Assembly: GCF_030817655.1 (NCBI RefSeq)
Contig: NZ_JAUSZM010000003.1
Location: 7,316,001-7,380,000 of the forward strand
Reading direction: 5' to 3'
DNA: 64,000 nucleotides
Source: Streptomyces sp. V4I2
GTDB lineage: Bacteria; Actinomycetota; Actinomycetes; Streptomycetales; Streptomycetaceae
Below are positions 1 to 8,920 of this stretch, piece by piece (the first letter of the stretch is position 1; the number at the start of each line of letters is the position of its first letter). Position numbers and translations under genes: made by a program. The notes under the pieces were generated by a model, which saw nothing but the letters and a program-made list of their open reading frames with translations, searched no databases and was not told the DNA's origin.

Positions 1-1066
1 AACCACCCTGCGTACGCGGCTTCTTGCCGGGGACCAGCGGCTGCAGGCCCTTCGACATCAGCTCCTGCTCCGCCGCCGTGACGATCTTCGACATCGTCTT
101 CACGGTCTCGACCGGGTAGGCGCCCACGCTCGACTCCGCCGACAGCATGACCGCGTCCGCGCCGTCCAGGATCGCGTTGGCCACGTCGGAGGCCTCGGCG
201 CGGGTCGGACGGGAGTTGGTGATCATCGACTCCATCATCTGGGTCGCCACGATCACCGGCTTGGCGTTGCGCCGGCACAGCTCGATCAGGCGCTTCTGCA
301 CCATGGGGACCTTCTCGAGCGGGTACTCGACGGCCAGGTCGCCACGGGCCACCATCACGGCGTCGAACGCCGCGACGACGTCCTCCATGTTCTGCACCGC
401 CTGCGGCTTCTCCACCTTGGCGATGACGGGGACCCGGCGGCCCTCCTCGTCCATCACCTTGTGGACGTCCGCGACGTCCTTCGCGTCCCGCACGAAGGAC
501 AGCGCGACCATGTCGCAGCCCATGCGCAGCGCGAAGCGCAGGTCCTCGATGTCCTTCTGGGACAGTGCCGGCACGTTCACGGCCGCGCCGGGGAGGTTGA
601 TGCCCTTGTGGTCGGAGACGACACCGCCCTCGATGACGATGGTCTTGACCCGGTGGCCTGCGACCTCGGTGACCTTCAGCTCGACGTTGCCGTCGTTGAT
701 GAGGATCGGGTCGCCCTTGGTCACGTCACCGGGCAGGCCCTTGTAGGTCGTGCCGCAGATCTGCTTGTCACCGGGGACGTCCTCGGTGGTGATGACGAAC
801 TCGTCACCGCGCTCCAGCTCGACCGGGCCCTCGGCGAAGGTCTCCAGCCGGATCTTCGGGCCCTGCAGGTCGGCGAGGACACCGATGGCACGGCCGGTCT
901 CCTTGGACGCGGCCCGGACGCGGTCGTACCGCCCCTGGTGCTCGGCGTGCGAGCCGTGGCTGAAGTTGAAGCGGGCCACATTCATGCCGGCTTCGATCAG
1001 GGCGACAAGCTGCTCGTGGGAGTCGACCGCGGGGCCGAGAGTACAGACGATTTTCGAACGGCGCAT
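1..1066 (-). CDS. pyk: Pyruvate kinase, N-terminal part (cut by window edge)
   Basis: Converts phosphoenolpyruvate and ADP to pyruvate and ATP, the last step of glycolysis. The visible 355 residues begin MRRSKIVCTLGPA with an ATG at 1066 and carry the classic landmarks: NFSHG near residue 35, LQGPKIR near residue 60, and the catalytic-lysine signature IAKVEKP near residue 215. The family is usually 470-480 residues, so roughly the last 120, including the allosteric C-terminal domain, lie left of the window; this is an edge effect, not truncation. It lies downstream of ackA on the same strand with a 73-base gap. The identification is certain; whether it is the pyk1 or pyk2 paralogue is not decided by sequence alone, although the neighbours match my memory of pyk2. 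Confidence 0.97.
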   Translation of the reverse strand, partial: MRRSKIVCTLGPAVDSHEQLVALIEAGMNVARFNFSHGSHAEHQGRYDRVRAASKETGRAIGVLADLQGPKIRLETFAEGPVELERGDEFVITTEDVPGDKQICGTTYKGLPGDVTKGDPILINDGNVELKVTEVAGHRVKTIVIEGGVVSDHKGINLPGAAVNVPALSQKDIEDLRFALRMGCDMVALSFVRDAKDVADVHKVMDEEGRRVPVIAKVEKPQAVQNMEDVVAAFDAVMVARGDLAVEYPLEKVPMVQKRLIELCRRNAKPVIVATQMMESMITNSRPTRAEASDVANAILDGADAVMLSAESSVGAYPVETVKTMSKIVTAAEQELMSKGLQPLVPGKKPRTQGG

Positions 1067-1139
1067 GGGGCGATCCTATCGGTTTGTTTCGCTACGGAAT
1101 ATTCCGTCTGGTGGAAGATACAAATGGGCGGATGGGCGC

Positions 1140-2348
1140 TCAGTTGTTCTTTTCCACCAGTGCATAAGTCTGAGTGGCGATTTCCAGTTCTTCGTCCGTC
1201 GGCACCACGGCGACCGCCACGCGCGCGTGGGCGGGCGAGACCAGCCGCGGCTCGTCACTGCGTATCGCGTTCAGCTCGCCGTCCACCACCGGGCCCAGCT
1301 CCTCCAGGCCCGCCACGGCGGCCTCCCGCACCGGCGCCGCGTTCTCGCCGACCCCGGCCGTGAACGCGATCGCGTCCACCCGGCCGAGCACCGCGTAATA
1401 GGCGCCGATGTACTTCTTCAGGCGGTGAATGTAGATGTCGAAGGCCAGCTGTGCCTGTTCGTCACCCGCGTCGACCCTGCGGCGGATCTCCCGCATGTCG
1501 TTGTCCCCGCACAGACCGATCAATCCGCTCTTCTTGTTGAGAAGAGTGTCGATCTCGTCCGTGGACATTTTGCCAACGCGCATCAAATGGAAGATGACGG
1601 CCGGGTCCATGTCTCCGGAGCGCGTACCCATCACGAGTCCCTCCAAAGGCGTCAGCCCCATGGAGGTGTCGACGCACTTCCCGCCTCGTACGGCGGACGC
1701 GGACGCCCCGTTGCCGAGGTGCAGCACGATCACGTTCACCTCTTCCGGCGACTTCCCCAGCAGCTGGGCCGTAGCCCGGGAGACGTACGCGTGCGAGGTC
1801 CCGTGGAAGCCGTAGCGCCGGATCCGGTGCTCGTCGGCGGTCTTCACGTCGATCGCGTAGCGGGCGGCCGACTCCGGCATCGTGGTGTGGAAGGCGGTGT
1901 CGAAGACGGCGACCTGGGGGAGGTCCGGGCGCAGCGCCTGGGCCGTGCGGATGCCGGTCAGGTTGGCCGGGTTGTGCAGCGGGGCCACCGGTATCAGCCG
2001 TTCGATCTCGGCGAGCACGGCGTCGTCGATCACGGTCGGCTCGGTGAAGTGCTTGCCGCCGTGCACCACCCGGTGCCCGATCGCGGCCAGTTCGGGGGAG
2101 TCGAGGCCGAGCCCGTCCCGCGACAACTCCTCCGCCACCGCCTTCAGCGCGGCCTCGTGGTCGGCGATCGGGCCGGTCCACTCGCGGGTCCGCCCGCTCT
2201 CGACGGGCGTGTGCTTCAGCCGGGAGCTCTCCTCGCCGATGCGCTCGACGAGCCCCACGGCCAGCCGGCTGCTGTCCCGCATGTCGAGCAGCTGGTACTT
2301 CACCGACGAGGAGCCGGAGTTGAGGACGAGGACACGGGTGGAGCTCAC
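1140..2348 (-). CDS. ackA: Acetate kinase
   Basis: Interconverts acetyl phosphate plus ADP with acetate plus ATP in the cytoplasm, pairing with Pta for acetate overflow and uptake. The 402-residue protein has the ASKHA phosphate-binding start VLVLNSGSSSVKY, GHRVVHGG near residue 90, the second family signature FHGTSHAYV, and GNGASASAV with TSMGLTPLEGLVMGTRSGD. Length is normal for AckA. The start is the GTG at 2348, which overlaps the TGA stop of pta in a GTGA, so the two proteins are probably made by coupled translation in a fixed ratio. Nothing in the active-site region looks damaged. Confidence 0.97.
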   Translation of the reverse strand: MSSTRVLVLNSGSSSVKYQLLDMRDSSRLAVGLVERIGEESSRLKHTPVESGRTREWTGPIADHEAALKAVAEELSRDGLGLDSPELAAIGHRVVHGGKHFTEPTVIDDAVLAEIERLIPVAPLHNPANLTGIRTAQALRPDLPQVAVFDTAFHTTMPESAARYAIDVKTADEHRIRRYGFHGTSHAYVSRATAQLLGKSPEEVNVIVLHLGNGASASAVRGGKCVDTSMGLTPLEGLVMGTRSGDMDPAVIFHLMRVGKMSTDEIDTLLNKKSGLIGLCGDNDMREIRRRVDAGDEQAQLAFDIYIHRLKKYIGAYYAVLGRVDAIAFTAGVGENAAPVREAAVAGLEELGPVVDGELNAIRSDEPRLVSPAHARVAVAVVPTDEELEIATQTYALVEKNN

Positions 2349-4447
2349 TGGGCGCTTGCCTTCTCGATCGGGGCCGGGGCGGGGGACTGGGCCTGGATGG
2401 CGGTGATGGCGACGGTGTTCACGATGTCCTGGACGAGCGCGCCCCGGGACAGGTCGTTGACCGGCTTGCGCAGACCCTGCAGCACCGGCCCGACCGCGAT
2501 CGCGCCGGCCGACCGCTGCACGGCCTTGTATGTGTTGTTGCCGGTGTTGAGGTCCGGGAAGATCAACACGCTGGCCAGGCCGGCGACTTCGGAGCCCGGC
2601 AGCTTGGTCTCGGCGACCGACGGCTCGACGGCGGCGTCGTACTGGATCGGCCCCTCGATCTTCAGGTCGGACCGCCGCGAGCGCACCAGCTCGGTCGCCT
2701 CGCGCACCTTGTCCACGTCGGCGCCCGAGCCGGACGTGCCGGTCGAGTACGACAGCATCGCGATCCGCGGCTCCACACCGAACTGACCGGCGGTGGCGGC
2801 CGACTGGATGGCGATGTCGGCGAGCTGCTCCGCGTTCGGGTCGGGGTTCACCGCGCAGTCGCCGTAGACGAGGACCTTGTCGGCCAGGCACATGAAGAAC
2901 ACGGACGACACGATGTCGGCGTCCGGCTTCGTCTTGATGATCTCGAAGGCGGGGCGGATGGTCGCGGCCGTGGAGTGCACCGAGCCCGACACCATGCCGT
3001 CGGCGAGGCCCTCCTGGACCATCAGCGTGCCGAAGTAGTTCACGTCGGAGACGACGTCGTACGCCAGCTCCACCGTGACGCCCTTGTGGGCCCGCAGGGC
3101 CGCGTACTTCTCTGCGAAGGAGTCGCGCAGCTCGCTGGTGGCCGGGTCGATCAGCTGGGCGTCGCCCAGGTCGATGCCGAGGTCGGCGGCCTTCTTGCGG
3201 ATCTGGTCGACCGGACCGAGCAGGGTCAGGTCGCAGACCCCGCGGCGCAGCAGCACCTCGACGGCGTGCAGGACGCGCGCCTCGGTGCCTTCGGGCAGCA
3301 CGACGCGGCGCTTGTCCGAGCGGGCCTGCTCCAGGAGCTTGTGCTCGAACATCATCGGCGTGAGGCGGTCGCTGCTCGGAGCGGAGACGCGCCGGTCGAT
3401 CTCGGCGGTGTCGGCGTACCGCTCGAAGAGGCCGAGCGCGGTCTCCGCCTTGCGCGGGGTCGCCGCGTTCAGCTTCCCCTCCAGGGAGAAGAGTTCGGCG
3501 GCGGTGGGGAAGCTGTTGCCGGGCACCGAGAGCACGGGGGTGCCGGGGGCGAGGCGGGCGGCGAGGGTCAGGACGGCGTCGCTCGGCACCTCGTTCAGGG
3601 TGAGCAGGACGCCCGCTATCGGCGGGGTGCCGGCGCTGTGCGCGGCCAGCGAGCCGACCACCAGGTCGGCGCGGTCGCCGGGGGTGACGACCAGGCAGCC
3701 CGGGGTCAGGGCGCCCAGGAAGTTCGGCAGCATCGCCCCGCCGAAGACGAAGTCCAGCGCGTCCCGGGCGAGCCCCGAGTCGTCCCCGAGGACGACCCTG
3801 GCGCCCAGCGCGTGGGAGACCTGGGCGACGGTCGGCGCGGAGAGGGCGGGCTCGTCCGGCAGGACGTAGCAGGGTACGGGGAGCCGGCTGTCGAGCTGCT
3901 CGGCGATCTTGTCCCGGTCCTCGCGGGCGACCCGGTTGGTGACCATGGCGAGGACGTCGCAGCCGAGGGCCTCGTACGCCCGGTAGGCGTTGCGGGTCTC
4001 GGCGAGCACGGACTCGGCGGTCTGCTTACGGCCGCCGACCACCGGGATCACGGAGGCGCCGAACTCGTTCGCCAGCCGGGCGTTGAGGGACAGCTCGTCG
4101 GGGAACTGCGTGTCGGCGTAGTCGGTGCCGAGGACGAGGACGACGTCGTAGTCCCGCGCGACCCGGTGGAAGCGGTCGACCAGCGTCGACACCAGCTCGT
4201 CGGCGCCGCGCTCGGCCTGCAGGGCGGACGCCTCGTGGTAGTCCATGCCGTAGACGGTGCCCGGGTCCTGGGACAGTCGGTAGCGGGCCCGGAGCAGCTC
4301 GAACAGGCGATCGGGGTCGTCGTGGACCAGGGGACGGAACACACCCACCCGGTCCACCTGCCGGGTCAGGAGTTCCATGACCCCCAGCTCGACGACCTGA
4401 CGGCCGTCGCCGCGGTCGATACCGGTCACGTACACGCTGCGGGTCAC
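2345..4447 (-). CDS. pta: Phosphate acetyltransferase
   Basis: Interconverts acetyl-CoA plus phosphate with acetyl phosphate plus CoA. This is the long two-domain form, 700 residues: an N-terminal P-loop/DRTGG regulatory part (starting VTRSVYVTGIDRGDG) and a C-terminal PTA_PTB catalytic domain beginning near residue 365 (MFEHKLLEQARSDKRRVVLPEG) with the YSTGTSGSG motif. I chose the GTG at 4447 because GGAGAG lies eight bases upstream and homology to the P-loop domain begins here; the frame is open further upstream (to 4543) but that stretch is not protein-like. It is the first gene of the pta-ackA operon and divergent from pfkA. Confidence 0.95.
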   Translation of the reverse strand: MTRSVYVTGIDRGDGRQVVELGVMELLTRQVDRVGVFRPLVHDDPDRLFELLRARYRLSQDPGTVYGMDYHEASALQAERGADELVSTLVDRFHRVARDYDVVLVLGTDYADTQFPDELSLNARLANEFGASVIPVVGGRKQTAESVLAETRNAYRAYEALGCDVLAMVTNRVAREDRDKIAEQLDSRLPVPCYVLPDEPALSAPTVAQVSHALGARVVLGDDSGLARDALDFVFGGAMLPNFLGALTPGCLVVTPGDRADLVVGSLAAHSAGTPPIAGVLLTLNEVPSDAVLTLAARLAPGTPVLSVPGNSFPTAAELFSLEGKLNAATPRKAETALGLFERYADTAEIDRRVSAPSSDRLTPMMFEHKLLEQARSDKRRVVLPEGTEARVLHAVEVLLRRGVCDLTLLGPVDQIRKKAADLGIDLGDAQLIDPATSELRDSFAEKYAALRAHKGVTVELAYDVVSDVNYFGTLMVQEGLADGMVSGSVHSTAATIRPAFEIIKTKPDADIVSSVFFMCLADKVLVYGDCAVNPDPNAEQLADIAIQSAATAGQFGVEPRIAMLSYSTGTSGSGADVDKVREATELVRSRRSDLKIEGPIQYDAAVEPSVAETKLPGSEVAGLASVLIFPDLNTGNNTYKAVQRSAGAIAVGPVLQGLRKPVNDLSRGALVQDIVNTVAITAIQAQSPAPAPIEKASAQ

Positions 4448-4658
4448 GCGTGCTCTCCGTTTCGTGGGTGGTCGCCTTGCCTGGGCGGCTTTCGGTGCTG
4501 TCATAAAAATCGCCCACCGAGGTGAGCAGAACCCTCTTGACAATACCTCCCACGATAGATAAGGCGCCCGTCAGGATCGGATGCGGCGCCCACCTGCCGG
4601 ACGTGAAAGAATCGGACTCGGCTCACCGGTATCAACAGCGAGCAGGAGACACAGCACG
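4448..4658. promoter_or_regulatory. Divergent pta / pfkA promoter region
   Basis: The 211 bases between the pta and pfkA starts must hold the promoters of both. A TTGACA hexamer at 4537-4542 followed by AT-rich sequence (ATAGATAAGG at 4555-4564) is the only sigma-70-like signal for pfkA; the spacing to a good -10 is not ideal. No convincing hairpin or known operator was recognised. A long open frame on the minus strand here is a shadow. Confidence 0.4.
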
Positions 4659-5684
4659 ATGCGCATCGGAGTGCTCACCGCAGGCGGCGACTGCCCCGGC
4701 CTGAACGCCGTGATCCGGTCGGTCGTGCACCGAGCGGTCGACAATTACGGCGACGAGGTCCTGGGCTTCGAGGACGGATACGCGGGTCTGCTGGACGGCC
4801 GCTACCGCTCCCTTGACCTGAACGGCGTCAGCGGCATCCTGGCCCGCGGCGGCACCATCCTCGGCTCCTCCCGCCTGGAACGGGACCGGCTGCGCGAGGC
4901 CTGCGGGCACCTCGCCGAGGAAGCCCGCGACTTCGGCATCGACGCCCTGATCCCGATCGGCGGCGAGGGCACGCTGACGGCCGCGCGGATGCTGTCCGAC
5001 GCGGGTCTGCCGGTGGTCGGCGTCCCGAAGACCATCGACAACGACATCTCCTCCACCGACCGCACCTTCGGCTTCGACACCGCGGTCGGTGTCGCCACCG
5101 AGGCGATGGACCGCCTCAAAACCACCGCCGAGTCCCACCAGCGCGTCATGGTCGTCGAGGTCATGGGCCGGCACGCGGGCTGGATCGCCCTGGAGTCCGG
5201 AATGGCGGCCGGCGCCCACGGCATCTGCCTGCCCGAGCGCCCCTTCGACCCGGCCGACCTGGTCAAGATGGTCGAGGAGCGCTTCTCCCGCGGCAAGAAG
5301 TTCGCCGTGGTCTGCGTCGCCGAGGGCGCCCACCCCGCCGAGGGCACCATGGACTACGGCAAGGGCGCGATCGACCAGTTCGGCCACGAGCGCTTCCAGG
5401 GCATCGGCACCGCACTGGCCTACGAGCTGGAGCGCCGCCTCGGCAAGGAGGCCAAGCCGGTCATCCTCGGCCACGTCCAGCGCGGCGGCACGCCGACCGC
5501 GTTCGACCGCGTCCTCGCCACCCGCTTCGGCTGGCACGCGGTGGAGGCCGCGCACCGGGGTGACTTCGGCCGGATGACCGCGCTCAAGGGCAACGACATC
5601 GTGATGGTGCCGCTGGCGGAGGCCGTGACCGAGCTGAAGACGGTGCCGAAGGACCGGATGCTCGAGGCGGAGTCGGTCTTCTAG
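4659..5684 (+). CDS. pfkA: 6-phosphofructokinase
   Basis: Phosphorylates fructose-6-phosphate to fructose-1,6-bisphosphate, the committed step of glycolysis. The 341-residue protein has GGDCPGLNAVIR at residues 10-21, GGEGT in the ATP-phosphate loop, PKTIDNDI with the catalytic aspartate, and MGRHAGWIA. The glycine in GGEGT with the lysine of PKTIDND is the 'G104/K124' combination described for ATP-dependent actinobacterial enzymes, unlike E. coli PfkA (G/G) and PPi-dependent enzymes (D/K). The start is the ATG at 4659 with AGGAG ten bases upstream; an open extension to 4581 is not homologous. It stands next to pta-ackA-pyk, a cluster of lower-glycolysis and acetate genes. Confidence 0.96.
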   Translation: MRIGVLTAGGDCPGLNAVIRSVVHRAVDNYGDEVLGFEDGYAGLLDGRYRSLDLNGVSGILARGGTILGSSRLERDRLREACGHLAEEARDFGIDALIPIGGEGTLTAARMLSDAGLPVVGVPKTIDNDISSTDRTFGFDTAVGVATEAMDRLKTTAESHQRVMVVEVMGRHAGWIALESGMAAGAHGICLPERPFDPADLVKMVEERFSRGKKFAVVCVAEGAHPAEGTMDYGKGAIDQFGHERFQGIGTALAYELERRLGKEAKPVILGHVQRGGTPTAFDRVLATRFGWHAVEAAHRGDFGRMTALKGNDIVMVPLAEAVTELKTVPKDRMLEAESVF

Positions 5685-5720
5685 GCCGGTCCGACCGTCC
5701 TGTGCCGCGACTGCTCCGGA

Positions 5721-6428
5721 CTATCCGGTGCGGTCGCGGACCGTGGACCAGAAGTGGTCCACGATCCGGTCGAGGAAGTCCTGGCCGGCCCCGACCGTGC
5801 GATCGCTGTCGCCGCCCCAGCTGAGCGTGGCGACCATCTGCCCCTGGTACTCCCGGTGCAGCTCCTGGAGGGTGTCCTCCACCAGGCGCCGGTCCAGGGG
5901 CACGAGCTTGGCGACCGGGCGGACGTAGCCCTGCCAGCGGGTGGTGACGGCGCTGCGCAGGTGCTCGGCGAGTCGTGCCTCACGGCCCGTGACGGTGACG
6001 AAGTCCGGGAGCGACAGGTCGAGCAGGTCGGCGAGCGCGGCGGACTGACGGTCGGTGCCGCGCCATTCGTCGTGCTCCTCCATGTGGAGATAGGCGAGGA
6101 GTTCGAGCCCGACGCCGCGCGCGACGTCCTCGGGCGCGAGACCGCGCGTGACGCGGTGCTCGCGCAGGGTCCGCGGCCGGTCGATGAGTTCGCCGGGGGA
6201 ACACCACAACACGCCCGCGAGAGCGGTGAGTTCGGGACTGGTGGGAGAGGCGGCCCCGCGCTCCCAGGCGATGACGAGGTCCGGGGTCACATAGGGCAGC
6301 CCGAACGAGGCCCGCATGCCGTAGGCGACATGCTCGGGCCCCATGCTGAGCGCGGCACGGAGTCTGCGGGCGGCGGGGGCGTTGAACGGGGGACCGGGCT
6401 GGCTGGGGAGAGCTGGGGGTCGGCGCAC
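5721..6428 (-). CDS. XRE-like helix-turn-helix regulator
   Basis: A cytoplasmic DNA-binding protein of about 235 residues. Its N-terminal half reads like two Cro/CI-type HTH segments (AARRLRAALSMGPEHVAYG and LREHRVTRGLAPEDVARGVG), with the phrase PDLVIAWERGAASPTSPELTALAGVLWCSPGELI typical of Streptomyces XRE regulators. The C-terminal half has no recognisable domain and no membrane segment. The start could be the GTG at 6428 or the TTG at 6437; neither has a clear ribosome binding site. It is convergent with pfkA and divergent from the PPOX gene, so its target is unknown. An identical role in many streptomycetes is likely, but function is not assigned. Confidence 0.75.
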   Translation of the reverse strand: MRRPPALPSQPGPPFNAPAARRLRAALSMGPEHVAYGMRASFGLPYVTPDLVIAWERGAASPTSPELTALAGVLWCSPGELIDRPRTLREHRVTRGLAPEDVARGVGLELLAYLHMEEHDEWRGTDRQSAALADLLDLSLPDFVTVTGREARLAEHLRSAVTTRWQGYVRPVAKLVPLDRRLVEDTLQELHREYQGQMVATLSWGGDSDRTVGAGQDFLDRIVDHFWSTVRDRTG

Positions 6429-6615
6429 GGGCCACAACGTAGGGGCACGAAACTGCGTTGACTACGGTCTGTTCGGCCAGGATCACGGATTGTAGGAACG
6501 TACGGTTCCGGCCGTCTGTTCGGGGTGGCCGAAGATCGCCTGTCGCCTGTCGGCGAGGGGTGGCGAGGATGGCGGCGGGCCGTCCGGACGGGCGCCCGGG
6601 AGGAGCGTGGCTTTC

Positions 6616-7062
6616 GTGTACGAGGTGAATGGCAAGGTAGAGGGGCATATTCGCGAGCGTCTGCTGGCGCCGAACTTCTGGCACCTCGCGACGGTCGGCC
6701 AGGACGGCACTCCGCAGATCTCGCCCATGTGGGCGGACATCGAAGGTGAGTACGTCATGGTCAACACGGCGATCGGCCGTGTGAAGGAGGAGAACCTGCG
6801 GCGCAATCCGAACGTTTCCCTCTCCCACCACGACCCCGACAACCCGTACGACCGTGTCGAGATCCGGGGCCGGGTCGTCCGGTTCGTGGAGGGGGAGGAG
6901 GCCGAGCGCTCGATGGACCGGCTCACCCGGAAGTACATCGGCGAGGACCGCTACCCGTGGCTGCTCCCCGGCGAGCGACGGGTGATGCTGCTGATCGAGC
7001 CGGTGCGGGTGCGCCGGGTGGTGGGAGTGGAGCCGTTCCGGCCGGGGGTGCTGCCGGAATGA
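6616..7062 (+). CDS. PPOX-class F420-dependent oxidoreductase
   Basis: A small split beta-barrel flavin/deazaflavin oxidoreductase of the Rv1155/TIGR03618 type, about 148 residues and a single domain. The pattern NFWHLATVGQDGTPQISPMWADIEGEYVMV followed by GRVKEENLRRNPNVSLS is characteristic. Substrate is unknown; family members reduce diverse compounds with F420H2, a cofactor Streptomyces makes. AGGAG at 6601-6605 is ten bases before the GTG at 6616 but only one base before the GTG at 6607, so I favour 6616; both give the same fold. It stands alone, divergent from the XRE gene and convergent with the sugar transporter operon. Confidence 0.85.
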   Translation: MYEVNGKVEGHIRERLLAPNFWHLATVGQDGTPQISPMWADIEGEYVMVNTAIGRVKEENLRRNPNVSLSHHDPDNPYDRVEIRGRVVRFVEGEEAERSMDRLTRKYIGEDRYPWLLPGERRVMLLIEPVRVRRVVGVEPFRPGVLPE

Positions 7063-7100
7063 GGCGGGCCGGGGTGCTCCCGCAGCGAGGCGGGCCGGGT

Positions 7101-7964
7101 TCACCCCTTGACCGCCCCGCCCAGCGCGAACCCCCCGCCCAGCCGCCGGGCGATCAGCACGTACAGCAGGATCACCGGCGTCGAGTAGACGATCGAGAAC
7201 GCGGCGAGCTGGCCGTACGCCACCATGCCCCGGTTGCCGAAGAACTCGTTGATGCTCACGCTCGCCGGCATCTGGTCCGGGGACAGCAGCAGCATGAACG
7301 GGACGAAGAAGTTCCCCCACATCATGACGAAGGAGAAGACCGTCACCACGGAGACTCCGGGGCCCATGAGCGGGAGCACGATCCGGATCAGGGACTGGAG
7401 CGACGAGGCACCGTCCGTCCAGGCCGCCTCCTCCAGTTCCTTCGGCACGCCGTCCATGAAGTTCTTCATCAGCCAGATGGCGAAGGGGAGTTGGGAGGCG
7501 GCGAAGAAGAGGATCGTGCCCTGCATGGTGTCGATCAGGTCCACCTGAACGAACAGCGCGTACACCGGAACCATGATCGCCGTGATGGGCAGGCTCGTCG
7601 CGAAGAGGATCGTGAGGAGGAAGGGGCGGTTCAGACGGGACCTGAAGCGGGACAGGGGATACGCCGCCAGCGCCGCGCACACCACTGTCAGCAGCGTCGC
7701 GCTGCCGCACAGGATCAGGCTGTTCAGCAGCGGCGTGAAGGTGATCTCCGACGTCAGGATCGCGTCGAAGTTGTCCAGGGTGAGGCCGTCGGGGGCCTTC
7801 ACCCTGAGGTCCGCCTGCGGGTCCAGGGACGACAGGACCACCCAGGCCAGCGGCAGCGCGAAGGCGGCGGCGAAGGCGAGGAGGCCTGCGTCGGCGGCGA
7901 GGCGACGGCTTCGACGGCGGCTTCGGCGGGGGCTTCGGCGACGGGAGGAGACTGTGAGGGCCAT
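7101..7964 (-). CDS. Carbohydrate ABC importer permease (MalG type)
   Basis: Second inner-membrane permease of a CUT1 sugar importer, 287 residues with six predicted membrane helices. The cytoplasmic EAA loop that docks the ATPase is visible as EEAAWTDGASSLQSLIRIVL. The short N-terminus is unusually arginine-rich (RRRSPRRSRRRSRR), as in many actinobacterial MalG proteins. The start is the ATG at 7964, five bases after the stop of the upstream permease; GGAGGT for this gene lies within the end of that gene. It is the last gene of a three-gene operon with no ATPase, so it probably uses the shared MsiK ATPase (known in Streptomyces, not in this window). Confidence 0.93.
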   Translation of the reverse strand: MALTVSSRRRSPRRSRRRSRRLAADAGLLAFAAAFALPLAWVVLSSLDPQADLRVKAPDGLTLDNFDAILTSEITFTPLLNSLILCGSATLLTVVCAALAAYPLSRFRSRLNRPFLLTILFATSLPITAIMVPVYALFVQVDLIDTMQGTILFFAASQLPFAIWLMKNFMDGVPKELEEAAWTDGASSLQSLIRIVLPLMGPGVSVVTVFSFVMMWGNFFVPFMLLLSPDQMPASVSINEFFGNRGMVAYGQLAAFSIVYSTPVILLYVLIARRLGGGFALGGAVKG

Positions 7965-7969
7965 GCGGG

Positions 7970-8920
7970 TCAGACCTCCGTCCGCAGCAGGCGCATGTAC
8001 ACGACGGAGAAGAGCGAGCCGACCAGCAGCAGGAGCAGCGCCACCGCGGTGGCGTAGCCGATCAGGCTGTTCTGGAAGGCCTGTTCGTACATGAAGAGGG
8101 GGAGCGTCTGGCTCTTGTCGCCGGGGCCGCCCCTCGTCATCACCCAGATCAGACCGAAGACGGAGAGGGTCTGGAGGGTGTTCAGCATCAGGTTCGTACC
8201 GATGGAACGCCGGATCATCGGCAGCGTGATGTGCCACATCCGCCGCCAGCCGCCGGCGCCGTCGACCTCGGCCGCCTCCGTGATCTCCTTCGGGATCTCG
8301 TTGAGCGCGGCGGAGTACACGAGCATCGAGAAGGCGGTGCCCCGCCACACGTTCGCGAACGACACCGCCAGGATCGGCAGCGCGAACAGCCAGTTCTGGG
8401 ACGGGAGATGGAGCCAGTCGAGTACGGCGTTCAGGGTGCCCTCACGGCGGAAGAAGGCGTAGAGCAGGAACCCGGCGACCACCTCCGGCAGCACCCACGC
8501 CGTGATCACGATCCCGCCGGTGAGGGTGCGGACCGGCTTCGAGGCGCGCTGCATGAGGGAGGCGAGCGCCAGCCCGAGGGTGTTCTGCCCGATCAGGGAC
8601 GACACGACGGTGAACACCAGCGTCAGCCATACCGCGTTGAGGAACTCCTCGTCCTGGAACGCCGTACGGAAGTTCTCGAACCCCACGAACGACGACTCGG
8701 CCTGCCCGGTGAGCTGGAGGTCGGTGAAGGCGATGTAGGCGCAGTAGGCGATCGGGCCGGCGAGGAAGAGGAGCAGGAGGATGACGGCGGGGGCGACGGG
8801 GAGGGCGCGGGTGAGGCCGCGGGGGACCCTCGGCGGGGCGGGAGGCCGTGAAGCGGGCGGGCCCGAGGGGGACTTCGCCGCCCCCGGGCCGTCCGTCGCG
8901 TGCGGGGCGGCGGTGGTCAC
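7970..8920 (-). CDS. Carbohydrate ABC importer permease (MalF type)
   Basis: First permease of the same CUT1 importer, 316 residues. A proline-rich cytoplasmic N-terminus (residues 1-38) is followed by six membrane helices starting near residue 41 (APAVILLLLFLAGPIAYCA) and an EAA loop EAAEVDGAGGWRRMWHITL. The GTG start at 8920 overlaps the TGA of the substrate-binding protein gene (GTGA), indicating coupled translation. Its partner permease follows after five bases. Which sugar is carried cannot be read from the sequence. Confidence 0.94.
   Translation of the reverse strand: MTTAAPHATDGPGAAKSPSGPPASRPPAPPRVPRGLTRALPVAPAVILLLLFLAGPIAYCAYIAFTDLQLTGQAESSFVGFENFRTAFQDEEFLNAVWLTLVFTVVSSLIGQNTLGLALASLMQRASKPVRTLTGGIVITAWVLPEVVAGFLLYAFFRREGTLNAVLDWLHLPSQNWLFALPILAVSFANVWRGTAFSMLVYSAALNEIPKEITEAAEVDGAGGWRRMWHITLPMIRRSIGTNLMLNTLQTLSVFGLIWVMTRGGPGDKSQTLPLFMYEQAFQNSLIGYATAVALLLLLVGSLFSVVYMRLLRTEV

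Noticed and set aside
1..1066. Pyruvate kinase as a truncated pseudogene
   Set aside because: The reading frame simply runs off the window; nothing in the visible part is damaged.
2975..4525. Very long open frames opposite pta and many other genes
   Set aside because: They have the skewed composition (Arg/Gly/Val/Asp-rich, no domains) expected of antisense frames in very GC-rich DNA, and the opposite strand holds a clear conserved gene.
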